A stretch of DNA of 37,166 bases from NCBI GenBank assembly GCA_029572955.1, contig JAKPQE010000055.1:1-37166 (forward strand), given 5' to 3'. Positions 35,262 to 37,166 of this stretch are shown one piece after another; the stretch's first letter is position 1; each line of letters starts with the position of its first letter. Both the position numbers and the translations under genes were made by a program. The notes under the pieces are model-generated. The model did no database searches and was not told the DNA's origin. It worked only from the letters and a program-made list of their open reading frames with translations. Source of the stretch: Pseudomonadota bacterium (GTDB lineage Bacteria > Pseudomonadota > Alphaproteobacteria > Rhizobiales > JAKPQE01).

Positions 35262-35274
35262 AATCATGATGTTA
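35262..35274. promoter_or_regulatory. Possible IHF-like site before the iscA promoter
   Basis: AATCATGATGTTA differs at one position from the IHF consensus WATCAANNNNTTR. It lies in an AT-rich tract between the NifA sites and the sigma54 promoter, where a bend would be useful. Confidence 0.35.
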
Positions 35275-35290
35275 TGAATAGTTGGAGGGT

Positions 35291-35305
35291 TGGCACAGCT
35301 CTTGC
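35291..35305 (+). promoter_or_regulatory. Sigma54 promoter of iscA-nifU-nifS
   Basis: TGGCACAGCTCTTGC is a near-consensus -24/-12 element, 42 bases before the iscA ATG. Confidence 0.92.
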
Positions 35306-35347
35306 GATCCGCCTCGTCAGGACAGGATTTCGCGAAAGGTGCCGATC

Positions 35348-35671
35348 ATGCTGACGTTGACGGACAAGGCCCGCGACACCATCGCGCGGTTCATCGCCTC
35401 GGCCGACAGACCCCTCACCGGGCTCAGGATTGCCGTCAATTCCGGCGGCTGCTCGGGTCTGCAATACGCCATGGGCCTCGTCGCCGAGGCGGGCGACGGC
35501 GACCTCACCGTCGATTGCGGTCCGGTCAAGGTCTATGTCGCGCCCGACAGCGCCCCGATCCTTGCCGGCACGGTCATCGACTATGTCGAGAGCCTCGAGG
35601 GCTCCGGCTTCACCTTCGACAACCCGAACGCTGCACAGAAATGCGCCTGCGGCAAGAGCTTCGCCGCCTGA
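35348..35671 (+). CDS. iscA: Nif-type IscA / HesB A-type Fe-S carrier
   Basis: This 107-residue A-type carrier has the three conserved cysteines: Cys35 (GGCSGLQY), Cys99 and Cys101 (KCACGKSF). It accepts or stores Fe-S clusters for nitrogenase maturation and is called IscA-nif when next to nifU. DNPNAAQKCACG is the typical end. The ATG at 35348 follows AAAGG. It is 42 bases before nifU under its own sigma54 promoter. Confidence 0.95.
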   Translation: MLTLTDKARDTIARFIASADRPLTGLRIAVNSGGCSGLQYAMGLVAEAGDGDLTVDCGPVKVYVAPDSAPILAGTVIDYVESLEGSGFTFDNPNAAQKCACGKSFAA

Positions 35672-35713
35672 GTTCAATCGCCGCCCGGTCAGACATCGAA
35701 GGGGGACGAAGCC

Positions 35714-36604
35714 ATGTGGGACTATTCCGAGACCGTCAAGGATCACTTCTACAACCCGCGCAATGCCGGGGCGGTGGGCGATGCCAACGCCGTCGGCGAC
35801 GTCGGCTCGCTGTCCTGCGGCGACGCGCTGCGGCTCACGCTGAAGGTCGATCCGTCGACCGAGGTGATCGAGGATGCCGGTTTCCAGACCTTCGGTTGCG
35901 GCTCGGCGATCGCGTCTTCCTCGGCCCTGACCGAGATCATCAAGGGCATGACGCTCGAAGACGCCCTCAAGGTGTCGAACCAGGACATCGCCGACTATCT
36001 CGACGGCCTGCCGCCGGAAAAGATGCACTGCTCGGTGATGGGCCGCGAGGCGCTGCAGGCGGCCGTCGCCAACTATCGCGGCGAGACCTGGAAGGACGAC
36101 CACGAGGAAGGGGCGCTCGTCTGCAAGTGCTTCGCCGTCGATGCGGTGCTGATCGAGGAGACGGTGCGCGCCAACGATCTCGAGGCCGTCGAGGAGGTGG
36201 CCTTCTACACCAAGGCCGGCGGCGGCTGCTCGTCCTGTCACGAGGCGATCGAGGAGATCCTGACGCGGGTGCTGGCCGAACGCGGCGAGACCTTCGACCC
36301 GGAAGCCGCGCCGAGGCCGGTGGTCGAGGCGACGCCCCAGGCCCTCGTCTCCGGCATGACCGGGGTGCAGCGCATCAGGAAGATCGACGAGGTGATCGAG
36401 TCGCTGCGGCCGATGCTGCAGGCCGATGCCGGCGATGTCGAACTGGTCGAGGTCGTCGACGACAAGGTCTTCGTCAACATGAAGGGCGCCTGCATGAACT
36501 GCCAGATGGCGTCGGTCACGCTCAACGGCATCCAGCAGAAGCTTGTCGAGGCGCTTGGCGAATTCGTCCGCGTCCTGCCCGCGAGCCAGCTCGCCAAGGT
36601 GTGA
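35714..36604 (+). CDS. nifU: NifU, Fe-S cluster scaffold
   Basis: This 296-residue three-domain scaffold has an IscU-like N-terminal domain with Cys35, Cys62 and Cys106; a central permanent [2Fe-2S] domain with Cys137, Cys139, Cys172 and Cys175; and a C-terminal Nfu domain with Cys260-x2-Cys263. All nine expected cysteines are present. It builds [4Fe-4S] clusters with sulfur from NifS and passes them to NifH and NifB. AAGGGGGA precedes the ATG. Confidence 0.98.
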   Translation: MWDYSETVKDHFYNPRNAGAVGDANAVGDVGSLSCGDALRLTLKVDPSTEVIEDAGFQTFGCGSAIASSSALTEIIKGMTLEDALKVSNQDIADYLDGLPPEKMHCSVMGREALQAAVANYRGETWKDDHEEGALVCKCFAVDAVLIEETVRANDLEAVEEVAFYTKAGGGCSSCHEAIEEILTRVLAERGETFDPEAAPRPVVEATPQALVSGMTGVQRIRKIDEVIESLRPMLQADAGDVELVEVVDDKVFVNMKGACMNCQMASVTLNGIQQKLVEALGEFVRVLPASQLAKV

Positions 36605-36615
36605 GGAAGACGACC

Positions 36616-37166
36616 ATGGACGGCATCTATCTCGACAACAACGCGACGACCCGGGTCGACGAGGCCGTGGTCGCGGCCATGCTGCCCTATTTCACCGAGC
36701 AATTCGGCAACCCGTCCTCGATGCACCAGTTCGGCAACCGCGTCGGCCACGCCATCAAGGAGGCGCGCGGCCGTATCCAGGCGCTGCTTGGCGCCGAGCA
36801 TGACAGCGAGATCATCTTCACTTCGTGCGGGACGGAATCGGATTCGACCGCCATCCTCTCGGCGCTGAAGGCCCAGCCGGCCCGGCGCGAGATCATCACC
36901 ACCAATGTCGAACATCCGGCCGTGCTCGCCCTTTGCGAAAACCTCGAGAAGGACGGCTACACGGTCCACTACCTGAAGGTCGACATGCGCGGCCGGCTCG
37001 ATCTGGCCGAATACCGCAAGCTGCTCTCCGACAAGGTCGCCATCGTCTCGGTGATGTGGGCGAACAACGAGACCGGCACGCTGTTTCCGGTCGAGGAAAT
37101 GGCGCGCCTGGCCAATGCCGCCGGCGTCATGTTCCACACCGATGCGGTACAGGCCGTCGGCAAGCT
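36616..37166 (+). CDS. nifS: NifS, cysteine desulfurase (5' part, cut by the window end)
   Basis: The first 183 codons are visible. YLDNNATTRVDEAVVAAMLP, FGNPSSMHQFG, IIFTSCGTESDSTAIL, TTNVEHPAVL, and HTDAVQAVGK at the edge are class V aminotransferase / NifS hallmarks. The PLP lysine and the active cysteine lie beyond the window. It supplies sulfur to NifU. It begins 11 bases after nifU. Confidence 0.97.
   Translation, partial: MDGIYLDNNATTRVDEAVVAAMLPYFTEQFGNPSSMHQFGNRVGHAIKEARGRIQALLGAEHDSEIIFTSCGTESDSTAILSALKAQPARREIITTNVEHPAVLALCENLEKDGYTVHYLKVDMRGRLDLAEYRKLLSDKVAIVSVMWANNETGTLFPVEEMARLANAAGVMFHTDAVQAVGK

Overview
The window is almost entirely a nitrogen-fixation (nif) gene region from a GC-rich proteobacterium. 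GC was judged by eye, not computed. Codon style and the left-flank genes suggest an alphaproteobacterium, but I cannot place it to genus. The gene set and order (rnfABCDGEH divergent from nifLA, then nifB-fdxN...nifQ; nifHDKTY; nifENX; iscA-nifUS; FeSI and FeSII-type Shethna ferredoxins; adjacent mod genes) are what I know from Azotobacter vinelandii and Pseudomonas stutzeri A1501. The nif block may therefore descend from, or share ancestry with, that type of cluster.

Layout, left to right. (1) 1-2252: flank, with a truncated histone-deacetylase-like gene (-), a DsrE/F-like sulfur protein behind a candidate SqrR/BigR-type operator, an unusual NAD(P)-binding epimerase-like protein, and a protoglobin (-). 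(2) 2405-7876 (-): rnfABCDGEH, the membrane complex that supplies low-potential electrons to nitrogenase. (3) 8178-11449 (+): nifL-nifA, the redox-sensing anti-activator and the sigma54 activator. (4) 11737-16136 (+): nifB, fdxN, a flavodiiron protein, two [2Fe-2S] ferredoxins (one FeSII-like) and nifQ. (5) 16097-19185 (-): SIR2-like protein, a 67-residue orphan, bacteriohemerythrin, RseC and ApbE, read divergently from nifH. (6) 19600-26237 (+): nifH, nifD, nifK, nifT, a ferredoxin, nifY and two little-known genes. (7) 26385-31541 (+): nifE, nifN, nifX, a DUF269 protein, a DUF683-type protein, fdxB, FeSI and an orphan. (8) 31757-35159 (+): modE-modA-modB-modC with a palindromic Mo-box. (9) 35348 to the end (+): nif-type iscA, nifU and the 5' part of nifS.

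Regulation can be read from the DNA. Seven -24/-12 (sigma54) promoters stand before rnfA, nifL, nifB, the SIR2-like operon, nifH, nifE and iscA. Eight TGT-N10-ACA NifA sites accompany them. The pairs rnfA/nifL and SIR2-operon/nifH share bidirectional control regions. NifA lacks most of the cysteines that make typical alphaproteobacterial NifA oxygen-sensitive, which fits the presence of NifL.

Together the genes form a working unit: Mo uptake (Mod) and Mo donation (NifQ); Fe-S assembly (IscA, NifU, NifS); cofactor synthesis and carriage (NifB, NifEN, NifX, NifY); electron supply (Rnf plus six ferredoxins); and an unusually large set of oxygen-handling proteins (NifL, flavodiiron protein, bacteriohemerythrin, protoglobin, FeSII). 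The best candidate for an undescribed system is the sigma54-driven SIR2-like/67-aa/bacteriohemerythrin/RseC/ApbE operon, which links O2 binding to flavinylation and possible servicing of Rnf.
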